Positions 53,240 to 61,760 of a stretch of 64,000 nt of DNA are shown in pieces. A program made the translations under genes and the position numbers. Within the stretch, counting starts at the first letter, position 1; the number at the start of each line of letters is the position of its first letter. A model generated the notes under the pieces. It made no database searches and was not told the origin of the DNA. It saw only the letters and a program-made list of their open reading frames with translations. Source of the stretch: VAZQ01 sp963739385 (GTDB lineage: Bacteria; Pseudomonadota; Alphaproteobacteria; Rhizobiales; Xanthobacteraceae); the NCBI GenBank assembly GCA_963739385.1, contig CAVUAI010000025.1, positions 159,336 to 223,335 of the forward strand, written 5' to 3'.

Positions 53240-53689
53240 TTACGCCGCGACCTGCTGCCGCACGCCTTCGGGCAGCGCCATCGGCTTGTTGGCGCTCTGC
53301 AGGAACTCGATGGTCATGAAGACCATCTCCTTGTCGCCGAGATTCTCGAGATCGTGGACCTTGAACTGGCCGGCGCCATAGGTCTCGTGCCGGGTCTCAC
53401 CCGGCGCGTAGGTATATTCGACGGTCGTGCCGTCGTGCACGTGCTGGCGTCCGCGGCCGCCGGTGACGGCGGTCCAGAAGTAGTCGAGCACGTGGCGATG
53501 GAAGCCGATACGCTCGCCCGGCTTGAGACGGATCGTCCACACCCGGACGCGATCGGTCTCCGATACCAGCGCGTTGCCGACGCACGGATTGGGATTGTTC
53601 TTCTCGCGTTCGAATTCCGCGGCGATCTCCGGCGGCCACGGCGATTTCACCGAGGTTTCCGCCTGCTTGTCCAACATCGTCAGGGCCAT
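53240..53689 (-). CDS. Cupin-fold protein
   Basis: A 149-aa single cupin domain. The first motif GERIGFHRHVLDYFWTAVTGGRG and the second motif (VEYTYAPGETRHETYGAG with ENLGDKE) form the conserved double-stranded beta-helix; the His residues around 64, 66 and 103 are likely metal ligands. Function unknown; many such cupins accompany ring-degrading enzymes. The ATG at 53689 has GGAGG six bases upstream. It is divergent from the flavoprotein gene at 53740 (50 bases apart), so the two probably share a control region. Confidence 0.85.
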   Translation of the reverse strand: MALTMLDKQAETSVKSPWPPEIAAEFEREKNNPNPCVGNALVSETDRVRVWTIRLKPGERIGFHRHVLDYFWTAVTGGRGRQHVHDGTTVEYTYAPGETRHETYGAGQFKVHDLENLGDKEMVFMTIEFLQSANKPMALPEGVRQQVAA

Positions 53690-53739
53690 GGCATTCCTCC
53701 GAGTTTCGCTCGATATATAGCAAGTTTGGGCGGCAGGAA

Positions 53740-54975
53740 ATGGCGGGATCGAGCAAATTGCCCCGGGCGAGCCAACGGCGCGCGCTCATCGCCGGCGGCT
53801 CCATGAGCGGCCTCCTGGCTGCGCTGCTGCTGCGCCGGGCCGGCTGGGACGTCGCCGTGTTCGAGCGGGTCGAGAGCGAACTCGCCGGCCGCGGCGCCGG
53901 CATCGTCGCGCAACCGGATCTGATCGCGACGTTGCGGCGGCTCGGCATCGATGCGGCCGACCTCGGGGTCGAGATCACCACCCGAAAAATCCTCGATGCG
54001 TCCGGCCGGCTCGCTGCAGAGTTCGCATGCCCGCAGGTTCTCACCGCCTGGGAGCGGGTCTACCGCGTGCTGCGCGATGCGTTCCCGCAAGAGCGCTATC
54101 ACCGCGGCCGCGGCGTCAAGGCCTTCCAGCAGGACGGGCGGTCGGTGACCGTGCATTTCTCCGATGGCGGCACGGCGGAGGGGGAGCTGCTGGTGGGGGC
54201 GGACGGTCTTCGCTCCACCATTCGCCAGCAATGCCTGCCCGAGCTGGCGCCGCTTTATGCCGGCTACGTCGCCTGGCGGGCGCTCATTCCGGAAGCGGCG
54301 TTTGCACCGGCGATTCACCGCGAGCTGTTCAACTACATGACGTTCTGCCTGCCGCCGGGCGAGCAATGCCTGGGCTACCCGGTCGCCGGCCCCGACAATG
54401 ACCTGCGCGCGGGCCGGCGCCGTTACAACGTGGTGTGGTACCGGCCGGCCGATGAGGTCGGCGAGCTGCAGCATCTGCTCACCGACGAGAGCGGCACCAC
54501 CCACACGATCTCGATCCCGCCGCCGCTGATCCGGCGCGACGCCATTGCGCAGATGCGCGCGGCGGCCGAGCGGTTGCTGGCGCCGCAATTCCGCGAGATC
54601 GTGCGCATGATCGACGAGCCGATCCTGCAGCCGATCTACGATCTCGAGACTCCGCGCATGGCCTTCGGCCGGGCCGCGATCATCGGCGACGCCGCCTTCG
54701 TTGCGCGTCCGCATGTCGCGGCTGGCGTGGCCAAGGCGGCGGATGACGCGGCGGCGCTGACGGCGGCGCTCGAGCTCGATGAGGTCGAGCCCGCGCTGCG
54801 ACGCTTCGAGGACACGCGGCTTCCGGTCGGGCGGCGCATCATCGAGCGTGCACGGCACCTCGGGGCCTATCTCCAGGCCACGCAGACCGCCGAGGAGCGT
54901 GCCCGCTCCCGACGCCACAGCATTCCGGAAGCGGTGCTGGCCGAGACCGCAGTGCTCGATTTCCTGCGGGAGTGA
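53740..54975 (+). CDS. FAD-dependent monooxygenase (2,6-dihydroxypyridine 3-hydroxylase-like)
   Basis: A 411-aa class A flavoprotein hydroxylase. The FAD dinucleotide motif is RALIAGGSMSGLLAALLLRRAGWDVAVFE near residue 14, followed by the second FAD site with GADGLRSTIR near residue 150 and GDAAFVARPHVAAGVAKAADDA near residue 305. The block structure, including the PHVAAGVAKAADDA variant of the usual GQG motif, resembles 2,6-dihydroxypyridine 3-monooxygenases of the nicotine/nicotinate pathways. By context it could hydroxylate an N-heterocycle or phenol. The ATG at 53740 is used. It is divergent from the cupin gene and 166 bases upstream of a Bug receptor gene on the same strand. Confidence 0.85.
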   Translation: MAGSSKLPRASQRRALIAGGSMSGLLAALLLRRAGWDVAVFERVESELAGRGAGIVAQPDLIATLRRLGIDAADLGVEITTRKILDASGRLAAEFACPQVLTAWERVYRVLRDAFPQERYHRGRGVKAFQQDGRSVTVHFSDGGTAEGELLVGADGLRSTIRQQCLPELAPLYAGYVAWRALIPEAAFAPAIHRELFNYMTFCLPPGEQCLGYPVAGPDNDLRAGRRRYNVVWYRPADEVGELQHLLTDESGTTHTISIPPPLIRRDAIAQMRAAAERLLAPQFREIVRMIDEPILQPIYDLETPRMAFGRAAIIGDAAFVARPHVAAGVAKAADDAAALTAALELDEVEPALRRFEDTRLPVGRRIIERARHLGAYLQATQTAEERARSRRHSIPEAVLAETAVLDFLRE

Positions 54976-55141
54976 GAGGCGGGCGAACTTCGGGAGTCGC
55001 GCGACCGCTGCGACACCGGAGCCGTCCGTGCATGCTTTGCAGGGATTGCCAATCCTGCCAATTCTGCTGATCTTCTCCGCGCAAACGGGCTCTGACCATT
55101 CAAGCCGTGGTGCTGTCTGCCCTTGTAAACGAGGCGATCGA

Positions 55142-56149
55142 ATGAAGCGGCGCGAGTTCATGAGGCTGTTTGCCCACGCGGCGGCGTCCTCGATTTCTTG
55201 TTCAGTCTTTTGGCCGCTCACGGCTGGCGCCCAGTCGTCGGAGCCTGCGGTGCGATTCCCCAATAAGACGCTCCGCATCATCGTGCCTTTCACGCCGGGC
55301 GGCTCCAATGACGTGGTAGCGCGGGAAATCGCGGCCGGGTTGCAAGCGAGCCTCAACCAGACTGCCGTGGTCGAGAACAAGCCCGGCGGCGGGGGCAACA
55401 TCGCCTATTCCTATGTGGCGAAGCTGCCGCCGGACGGCCATGTCATGCTGATCGCGCCGGCGTCGTTCACCATGGGCCCGCATCTGTCGCGCAATCCGGT
55501 CTACAATCCGGTCACCGATTTTGCGCCGATCAATCTGGTCGCCGACGTACCGTTCGTCATGGTCGTGCCGGCCAGCCTGCCGGTGCAGACGGTGAAGGAT
55601 TTTGTGGATCTGGCGCGCAATTCGCCGAACAGACTGAGCTTCGGCTCGGTCGGCGTCGGCACACCGCAGCATCTCGGCGGCGAACTTTTCAAGATGCACG
55701 CCGGAGTGGATCTTGTTCATGTGCCGTTCCGCGGTGCCACGGCCGTCCTGCCGGATCTGGTGGCGGGGCGCATCGACATGTTCATCGGCGCCGTCAATTC
55801 GCTCCTGCCGCTGATCCGGGACGGCAACCTGCGCGCCCTTGCCGCCACCAGTCCGGTCCGCATCGCCTCGTTGCCCGATGTTCCTACGCTGTCCGAGGCG
55901 GCGTTTCCCGGCTTCGAGGTCGGTTCGGGGGTGGGGCTGGTGGCGCCGGCCGCCACGCCGCCCGACATCATCGAGACGCTTAACCGCGAGATCGCAGGCA
56001 TCATCGCCTCGCCCGGCTTCCACCAGCGCATGGCTGCGATCGGCGTCGACGTGGTTGGAACCACGCCTGCGGCCTATGCGAAGTTCATCAGGGACGACTA
56101 CGCGAAATGGGGCAAGGTGGTGGCGGCGGCCGGGATCAAGCCGGAGTGA
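55142..56149 (+). CDS. Bug/TctC-family periplasmic solute receptor
   Basis: A 335-aa orphan receptor. The start at ATG 55142 gives a Tat-like signal (MKRREFMRLFAHAAASSIS...) ending near TAGAQ. The mature part (PNKTLRIIVPFTPGGSNDVVARE, ENKPGGGGNIAYSYVAKLPPDGHVML, PFRGATAVLPDLVAGRIDMF) is typical of the family and the C-terminus ends in AGIKPE. It follows the flavoprotein gene by 166 bases on the same strand, so import of that enzyme's substrate is plausible. Upstream in-frame codons are an extension into the flavoprotein gene and are not used. Confidence 0.9.
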   Translation: MKRREFMRLFAHAAASSISCSVFWPLTAGAQSSEPAVRFPNKTLRIIVPFTPGGSNDVVAREIAAGLQASLNQTAVVENKPGGGGNIAYSYVAKLPPDGHVMLIAPASFTMGPHLSRNPVYNPVTDFAPINLVADVPFVMVVPASLPVQTVKDFVDLARNSPNRLSFGSVGVGTPQHLGGELFKMHAGVDLVHVPFRGATAVLPDLVAGRIDMFIGAVNSLLPLIRDGNLRALAATSPVRIASLPDVPTLSEAAFPGFEVGSGVGLVAPAATPPDIIETLNREIAGIIASPGFHQRMAAIGVDVVGTTPAAYAKFIRDDYAKWGKVVAAAGIKPE

Positions 56150-56202
56150 GCGGGCTCATAAACGAGTGTTCTGCCCCCGACGATTGGATTGTTGCCGTGT
56201 TC

Positions 56203-56310
56203 GTGTTCCGGACGCGGTGCGGCGCGCGCGAGAGGAAATTTCCGCAGTCCGAGCAAGCTTGACTGTGTTTCCGTGCGCCGCTGATCCGAAACCGCGGATT
56301 GCCGGGACGA
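56203..56310. repeat. Partial copy of the double-hairpin repeat (copy C)
   Basis: GTTCCGGACGCGGTGCGGCGC, then GAGCAAGCTTGACTG and CGCCGCTGATCCG match the corresponding blocks of copy B (13068-13170), with several mismatches. It is one unit only. It fills part of the gap 56150-56407 before the deacetylase gene. Confidence 0.6.
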
Positions 56311-56407
56311 CACGGGGGCGCGCCGACGTGGCGCCGCGCGGTCGGTAATCGAAACTAAAGATTTCCCACCGATCGTGCGCGGCCGGAACCGCGAGGGACA
56401 ATAATCA

Positions 56408-57496
56408 ATGTATCGGATGACAGGGTTGGTGGCCGCCGTCGCTGCTGCGGTAGCTTTAGGCATTGGCATCGGGTGGACTCTCAGTCCCCAGGAGCCGGCA
56501 CCGAGTGTGCCGGAGGCGAAGGCCGCGGAAGGCGAGCTGGCGACCGGCGCGGTCGCATCGCGTGCGGCCGCCGTGGCGACGGCACAGCCGCAGATGGCGC
56601 CGCCGCAATCACTCCCGCCGCCTGCGCCACTCATGGCACCGCAAGCCAGACCCGCGGCTGCGATGATGCCGGGCTCACCGGGCAAGGCTGGTGCCGCCGC
56701 CAATTCAAAATGCGAAAATCCGGACGCGCTCGGAGTTTCCCGGACGGTAGCGATCGATACTGCGGGCGGACCGGGCTTTGGCAATGAGCAGTTCAAGGCG
56801 CACGATTTCCTGGAGCGAGGCGAGGTCGTGCTGACCTTCGACGACGGCCCGTGGCCCGGCAATACTCCCGCCGTGCTGGCAGCGCTGGCGTCGCAATGCG
56901 TGAAGGCGACATTCTTTCCGATCGGCCAGCACGTGAGTTGGCATCCCGACATCCTCCGGCAGGTCGTCGCCAAGGACCACACCGTCGGCTCCCACTCGTG
57001 GTCGCACGCGAATCTTGCCAAGAAATCCCTGGACGAAGCCAAGGATGAAATCGAGAACGGCATCAGTGCCGTGGCGATTACCGCCGGGCGTCCGGTGGCG
57101 CCGTTTTTTCGCTTCCCCGGTCTGAGCCAGACGCCGGAACTGACTGCCTATCTCGCCGAAAGGAATATCGGCATCTTCTCGATCGATGTCGATTCGTTCG
57201 ATTTCAAGCTCAAGAATCCCGACCGGGTGATCGAATCGGTGATGACCAAGCTCGAAAAAAGGGGCAAGGGCATCGTCCTGCTGCACGATTTCCAGCGTTC
57301 GACCGCGGTCGCGCTGCCGGCCTTGTTGTTGCAGCTCAAGGCCAAGGGCTTCAAGGTCGTGCATTTGAAGGCGAAGGACCCCGTCGTATCGCTGCCGCAA
57401 TACGAGGCCGCCATGGTGAAGACGCGGGCAGGCCAGACCGTCGACGGGCGGCCGACCTCAAGCGTGGTGCGCACGGTGCAGAATCCGCCGCAGTAG
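56408..57496 (+). CDS. Polysaccharide deacetylase family protein
   Basis: A 362-aa exported carbohydrate esterase family 4 protein. An N-terminal signal or anchor (LVAAVAAAVALGIGIGWTL) is followed by a Pro/Ala/Met-rich linker to about residue 95. The NodB-like domain begins near residue 125: motif 1 TFDDGPW with the catalytic Asp and the metal Asp, motif 2 HSWSHANL with the two metal His, motif 3 FFRFPGLSQT, and a final LLHDFQ with the active-site His. Such enzymes deacetylate cell-wall or capsular sugars. It is a single gene. The ATG at 56408 starts MYRMTGLVA; a second ATG at codon 4 is also possible. Confidence 0.92.
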   Translation: MYRMTGLVAAVAAAVALGIGIGWTLSPQEPAPSVPEAKAAEGELATGAVASRAAAVATAQPQMAPPQSLPPPAPLMAPQARPAAAMMPGSPGKAGAAANSKCENPDALGVSRTVAIDTAGGPGFGNEQFKAHDFLERGEVVLTFDDGPWPGNTPAVLAALASQCVKATFFPIGQHVSWHPDILRQVVAKDHTVGSHSWSHANLAKKSLDEAKDEIENGISAVAITAGRPVAPFFRFPGLSQTPELTAYLAERNIGIFSIDVDSFDFKLKNPDRVIESVMTKLEKRGKGIVLLHDFQRSTAVALPALLLQLKAKGFKVVHLKAKDPVVSLPQYEAAMVKTRAGQTVDGRPTSSVVRTVQNPPQ

Positions 57497-57519
57497 CAAC
57501 GCGCTGCCCGACACGGTGC

Positions 57520-58431
57520 TTACTTGCTGCGCTTGCTTGCGCGCCGCTTTTCCCGCTTGACCCCGGCCATTTCCTCGAGGACCGCGCATACCGCGGCGGT
57601 GTCCTCCTCAGCGTGCCCCGACTTCATCGCCTTGTTGTAGACCGGCACGGTGGCGTCGAACATCGGCGTCGGGCAACCGAGCTTGCGTGCGAATTCGCCG
57701 ATCACCGCCATGTCCTTCTGCCAGACCGATATCTTCATCGTGACATCGTCGTAGCGGTCCTTCACCATCATCGGCGCGCGCAGCTCGAACACCCGGGAGT
57801 TGGCGGCGCCCATGTGAACCATGTCGAATACGGTTTGGGCGTCGAGCCCGGCCTTGAGGCCGAGCACCATGGCCTCGGCGCTGGCGACATTGTTGATCGC
57901 CACCAGCAGGTTCGCGACATATTTCATGCGGCTGCCGTTGCCGAATGCGCCGAGGTCGTGCATCGCGCGCGAGAAGCCCGCGAACAATGAACGAAGCCTG
58001 CGGATCGCCTTGCGGTCGCCGCTGGCATAGACCACGAGGTCCTTCACCCGCGCCTGCGCGCCGGTGCCGCTCACCGGACAGTCCAGCATCACGTGGCCCG
58101 CCTTGCGCAGCGCACGCTCGGCGCTGAGCTTGTCGTCGAGCGTGAACGTGCTGGCTTCGACGATCACCCGCGGCCGCACGCCGGCATCGATGATGGCCTG
58201 CACCGTCGCATCGAGCGCGGCAGGCTTCGGCAGGCTGGTGATGATGGTTGGCACGGCGGCGGCAAGCGTCTTGGTGTCAGCCGCGATCTCCACCCCTGCG
58301 CGCGCCATGGCGCGCCGGCGCGCGGGATCGGTGTCGTAGCCCACGACGCGCCAGCCGGCGGCAACGAGATTGTTCGCAAACGCGCCTCCCATGATGCCGA
58401 GCCCGACGATGCCGACTTTCCCTTTCGCCAT
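57520..58431 (-). CDS. NAD(P)-dependent 3-hydroxyisobutyrate dehydrogenase-like oxidoreductase
   Basis: A 303-aa beta-hydroxyacid dehydrogenase. Rossmann motif GIVGLGIMGGAFANNLVAAG at the N-terminus, the substrate loop LDCPVSGTGAQARVKDLVVYASGD and the catalytic Lys in GNGSRMKYVANLLVAINN. Family members oxidise 3-hydroxy acids or reduce succinic semialdehyde and related aldehydes. A basic tail (KREKRRASKRSK) is present. It has a paralogue at 59181. It is transcribed from a start at 58431 and is divergent from the GlcG/HbpS gene at 58602. Confidence 0.92.
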   Translation of the reverse strand: MAKGKVGIVGLGIMGGAFANNLVAAGWRVVGYDTDPARRRAMARAGVEIAADTKTLAAAVPTIITSLPKPAALDATVQAIIDAGVRPRVIVEASTFTLDDKLSAERALRKAGHVMLDCPVSGTGAQARVKDLVVYASGDRKAIRRLRSLFAGFSRAMHDLGAFGNGSRMKYVANLLVAINNVASAEAMVLGLKAGLDAQTVFDMVHMGAANSRVFELRAPMMVKDRYDDVTMKISVWQKDMAVIGEFARKLGCPTPMFDATVPVYNKAMKSGHAEEDTAAVCAVLEEMAGVKREKRRASKRSK

Positions 58432-58601
58432 TCCGAACCTCCCTTGCCCCGCACGATGCGGACGCTGCGCGGCTTGCGCTGCATTTCGTTTTCAATTGCT
58501 TCAGCGGCCACGCTTCAATAGCGGCCTTTCTCCCGTAGGCATAATCCCTTATCGTCGCCGCCGAGCTGCCGCAACCGATGGCAGCCCCAGGGGGGACGCT
58601 C

Positions 58602-59126
58602 ATGACCATGTCTCGCACCACCTTCGCTTTCTGCGCAGCGCTGGTGAGCCTGCTCGAAGCGTCAGCGGCATCCGCGCAGGGTCTGATCGCCGAGCAGCGC
58701 CTGTCGGCGGGGCTTGCTAACGAAGCGGTCGCCGAGGCGGTCGCGGCGTGTGCCAGGAACAGCTACGCCGTCACCGCCATCGTTGTCGACATGGACGGCG
58801 TGCGGCAGGCGGTGCTGCGCGGCGACGGCGCGCCGGTGCATACGCTCGACAGCGCTTATGCCAAGGCCTACACCGCCGCCTCGCTCGCGCCGGTGCGCAA
58901 GGAGGATTCGACCAAGGCGATCTTCGAGCGCATCAGCAAGGCTCCCGGAATGACCACGAATGCACTCGCCGGCCTGCCGAACATCACGTTCACGCCCGGC
59001 GGCGTCACCATCATGGCCGGTGGCAAGCCGATCGGCGGCATCGGCGTCGGCGGCGCTCCCGGCGGCAATTTCGACGACGATTGCGCCCGCGCCGCGCTCG
59101 ACAAGATCAAGGACCGCATGAAATAG
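58602..59126 (+). CDS. GlcG/HbpS family haem-binding-like protein, exported
   Basis: A 174-aa protein of the GlcG/HbpS family with an added signal peptide (MTMSRTTFAFCAALVSLLEASAASAQ). The domain (AVAACARNSYAVTAIVVDMDGVRQAVLRGDGAPVHTLDSAYAKAYTAAS ... PGGVTIMAGGKPIGGIGVGGAPGGNFDDDCARAALDKI) is complete. HbpS of Streptomyces binds haem; many others have unknown roles next to dehydrogenases. The ATG at 58602 is preceded by GGGGGGA; an upstream ATG at 58578 is less suited. It is 54 bases upstream of the dehydrogenase gene on the same strand. Confidence 0.9.
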   Translation: MTMSRTTFAFCAALVSLLEASAASAQGLIAEQRLSAGLANEAVAEAVAACARNSYAVTAIVVDMDGVRQAVLRGDGAPVHTLDSAYAKAYTAASLAPVRKEDSTKAIFERISKAPGMTTNALAGLPNITFTPGGVTIMAGGKPIGGIGVGGAPGGNFDDDCARAALDKIKDRMK

Positions 59127-59180
59127 CGAGCGAGTGCTTGCGTGGTCGCAACGACAGAGAAGCCAACGGCGGAGACTTGA

Positions 59181-60071
59181 ATGCGGATCGGGATTGCCGG
59201 CATCGGCAAAATGGGCGCAGCCATCGCGCAGCGGCTCATGGAGGTTGGGCACGAGGTCACGGCGTGGAACCGGTCGGCTGACAAATTGAAGGCGGTAACG
59301 GATGCGGGCGCGGCGGCCGCGGCCACGCCGGCGGAACTCGCGCAGGGCTCCGATGCCGTCATCACGATTCTCACCGATGCCGCGGCGATCGATGCGGTCT
59401 ACAACGGGCCGTCCGGACTGCTCGCTGGCGAGGTCGGCGACAAGCTGTTCATCGAGATGAGCACGGTGCAGCCGCAGACGCCGGTCGCGCTCGCCGAGAC
59501 GGTGCGCGCCAAGGGCGCGGCCTTCGTCGAATGCCCTGTGGGCGGCTCGACCGGTCCGGCGCGGCAGGGCAAGCTGATCGGGCTGATGGGCGCCGAGCCG
59601 GCCGACGCTGCGCGTGCCAAGCCGATTCTCGAACAGCTCTGCCGCCGGCTCGAACATTGCGGGCCGGTCGGCTCCGGCGCGGTCATGAAGCTCACCATCA
59701 ACATGCCGCTGATGATCTATTGGCAGGCGCTCGGCGAGGCGCTCGCGCTCTGCCGCCCGCTCGGCCTCGATCCCGCGCGGATCATGGATCTGTTGGCGGA
59801 CACGTCGGGCGGCCCGAACGTCCTCAAGGTGCGCGGGCCCGGCATCGCCGACATGCTCAAGGGCGGCGACGGCGGGCCGGTGACATTCGACCTCGAGAGC
59901 GCGGTCAAGGATCTGCGCACGATGCTGGCCGAAGGCCAGGCGCGCGGCCTCGAGCTGCCGCTCGTCGAGAAGACGCTGGCCTGCTACGAGGAGACCAAAG
60001 GCAAGGTATCGGGCGCGGCAGAAGTTTCGGCGGTGTCCGTCTACTGGGCAAACCGCGCCGCCAGGCCGTGA
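59181..60071 (+). CDS. NAD(P)-dependent 3-hydroxyisobutyrate dehydrogenase-like oxidoreductase, paralogue
   Basis: A 296-aa beta-hydroxyacid dehydrogenase. GIAGIGKMGAAIAQRLMEVGHEVTAWNRS is the Rossmann start, VECPVGGSTGPARQGKLIGLMG the substrate loop and SGAVMKLTINMPLMIYWQAL the catalytic Lys segment; NMPL in place of the usual N-N is a small deviation. ATG 59181 follows GGAG at 59171-59174. It lies between the two GlcG/HbpS genes on the same strand, in one probable operon of three. Confidence 0.92.
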   Translation: MRIGIAGIGKMGAAIAQRLMEVGHEVTAWNRSADKLKAVTDAGAAAAATPAELAQGSDAVITILTDAAAIDAVYNGPSGLLAGEVGDKLFIEMSTVQPQTPVALAETVRAKGAAFVECPVGGSTGPARQGKLIGLMGAEPADAARAKPILEQLCRRLEHCGPVGSGAVMKLTINMPLMIYWQALGEALALCRPLGLDPARIMDLLADTSGGPNVLKVRGPGIADMLKGGDGGPVTFDLESAVKDLRTMLAEGQARGLELPLVEKTLACYEETKGKVSGAAEVSAVSVYWANRAARP

Positions 60072-60128
60072 CCCGCGCCGGCGTCTCCCGACCCCTCGAT
60101 CAGTCCGTCAACACGCCACGGAGTTCTC

Positions 60129-60566
60129 ATGTCGGTCGTCACGCTTGCCCAAGCTTCCACCATCGTCGATGCCGCGCTCAAGAAGGGCCGCGACACCAAT
60201 TGCGCGCCGCTGACCGTCGCCGTGCTCGATGCCGGCGGGCATCTGGTCGCGTTCAAGCGCGAGGACAAGTCGGGGCTGCTGCGCTTCGACATCGCCTTCG
60301 GCAAGGCCTGGGGCGCGCTCGGCATGGGCTTCGGCTCGCGTACGCTGGCGGGCCGCGCGGCCAAGACCCCGCAGTTCTTCACCATGCTGGCGGCGGCGAG
60401 CGGCGGGCGCATGGTCACCAATCCCGGCGGCGTTCTGATCAGGAACGCGGCGGGCGACGTCGTCGGCGCGGTCGGCATTTCCGGCGACACCTCCGACAAG
60501 GACGAAGCCTGCGCCATCGCCGGCATCGAAGCGGCAGGGCTCAAGGCTGATCCGGGCCAAGACTAA
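60129..60566 (+). CDS. GlcG/HbpS family protein, cytosolic
   Basis: A 145-aa protein of the GlcG/HbpS family with no signal peptide. Family blocks CAPLTVAVLDAGGHLVAFKREDKSGLLRFDIAFGKAWGALGMG and GGVLIRNAAGDVVGAVGISGDTSDKDEACAIAGIEAAGL are complete. It follows the dehydrogenase gene by 57 bases. It is followed by a double palindrome at 60567-60664. Confidence 0.92.
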   Translation: MSVVTLAQASTIVDAALKKGRDTNCAPLTVAVLDAGGHLVAFKREDKSGLLRFDIAFGKAWGALGMGFGSRTLAGRAAKTPQFFTMLAAASGGRMVTNPGGVLIRNAAGDVVGAVGISGDTSDKDEACAIAGIEAAGLKADPGQD

Positions 60567-60664
60567 AGCGCGATGCCTTATCTTCGACTCGTCATCGCGC
60601 TCTAGCTTATTGCTGGAGCATGATCTTTTCCGAAAACCGGTGCTTACTTTTCGGGATCATGCTC
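60567..60664. repeat. Two palindromes between convergent genes (repeat/terminator)
   Basis: AGCGCGATG (60567-60575) faces CATCGCGCT (60593-60601), and GAGCATGATC (60616-60625) faces GATCATGCTC (60655-60664), both perfect. I remember the GAGCATGATC palindrome as a common dispersed element in this bacterial group (not checked). Placed between two convergent genes, it may also stop transcription. Confidence 0.72.
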
Positions 60665-61628
60665 TAACGCCGGCTGCGCTTGCGGCCATTTGACGCGAGC
60701 GGCGCCGCCAGCGCCTTGTCCCAGATCGCCTGGATGTGGGCGACCTCGGTTTCGAAACGCTCGAGAAAGCGCCGTGCCGGCACGCTCAAGGTGCGGCGCG
60801 CGGGCTGGATGACCACGAACTCGGCGTGCAGCGCCGGATCGCTGATGGGATTGACCACGAGATCGCCTCTGCCGATGTCGTTGACCGAGATCAGGCTCGG
60901 CAGCACCGTCACCCAGTCCGAGCGCGCGACGAATTCGAGCGTGCCGATCATGGCGTCCATTTCGAGCATGGCGGAGATCTCGACGCCGTTGGTCTGGAAG
61001 TAGGTCTCCAGGTTGCGTCGCCGGATATTGTCCGGCCCCGGCACCACGATCTTCAACGGGGCACAGTCGCCAAGCGCACCGGTGCCAGCGGCACAAGCGC
61101 CCGTTTGGGTCCTGACAGCAGCATCTCGCGGTCGCGCACGAGCAGCCGCGATTTCAGTCCCACGCGGCCCTCGAACGCCGGCACCAGTGCGAAATCGAGC
61201 TCGTCGGCCAGGACCATGTCGGTCAGCACGCCGCTGTAGCCCTCGAACACGTGCAGCCGGACGTCGGGATAGCGCGGCACGAAGTCGTCGAGCGTCGGCG
61301 CCAGCACCGCGCGCGTGAAGGTCGGCATCAGGCCGATGCGCAAGTCGCCAGTGACCAGCCCGGAAAGCCCGCGCGCCTCCTCGTTGGCGTTCTCGAGCCG
61401 GCCGACCGCCTCGACGCAGCTCTTGTAGTAGCGCAGGCCCGCCGGCGTCGGCACGATGCCGCGCGCCGAGCGTTCGAACAGCTTCACGCCGAGCGCGCGC
61501 TCGACAATGGCGACATGCTGCGAGATGCCGGACTGGGTGGCGTTCTCGCGCTCGGCTGCGCGCGTGAACGAGCCCTCCTCGCAGACGGCGATGACGGCGC
61601 GGATCTGCCGGAGTGCGATGTCGGCCAC
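60664..61628 (-). pseudogene. LysR-family regulator, one frameshift
   Basis: LysR-type transcription factor read from GTG 61628. The N-terminal helix-turn-helix (LRQIRAVIAVCEEGSFTRAAERENATQSGISQHVAIVERALGVKLFERSARGIVPTPAG) and the first part of the effector domain lie in one frame; from about 61072 the homology moves one frame over (LGDCAPLKIVVPGPDN...). One missing base at about 61072 explains it, in a C-rich stretch, as in a base-call error. Repaired, it would be about 321 aa, normal for LysR. It is divergent from the M24 gene at 61761, as LysR regulators often are from their target, so it probably controls that gene. Confidence 0.85.
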
Positions 61629-61760
61629 GACCCTGCTATCAATAAAACTGATGCCCTAGCGAAGAATATATTATTTCGGCTGCCGGGGCCACCCGGCTAG
61701 GATTCTGCCAACAGCACGGGTCGCGGCAGAGAACGCGCGGCTCATCCTTGGGAGGCGTTC

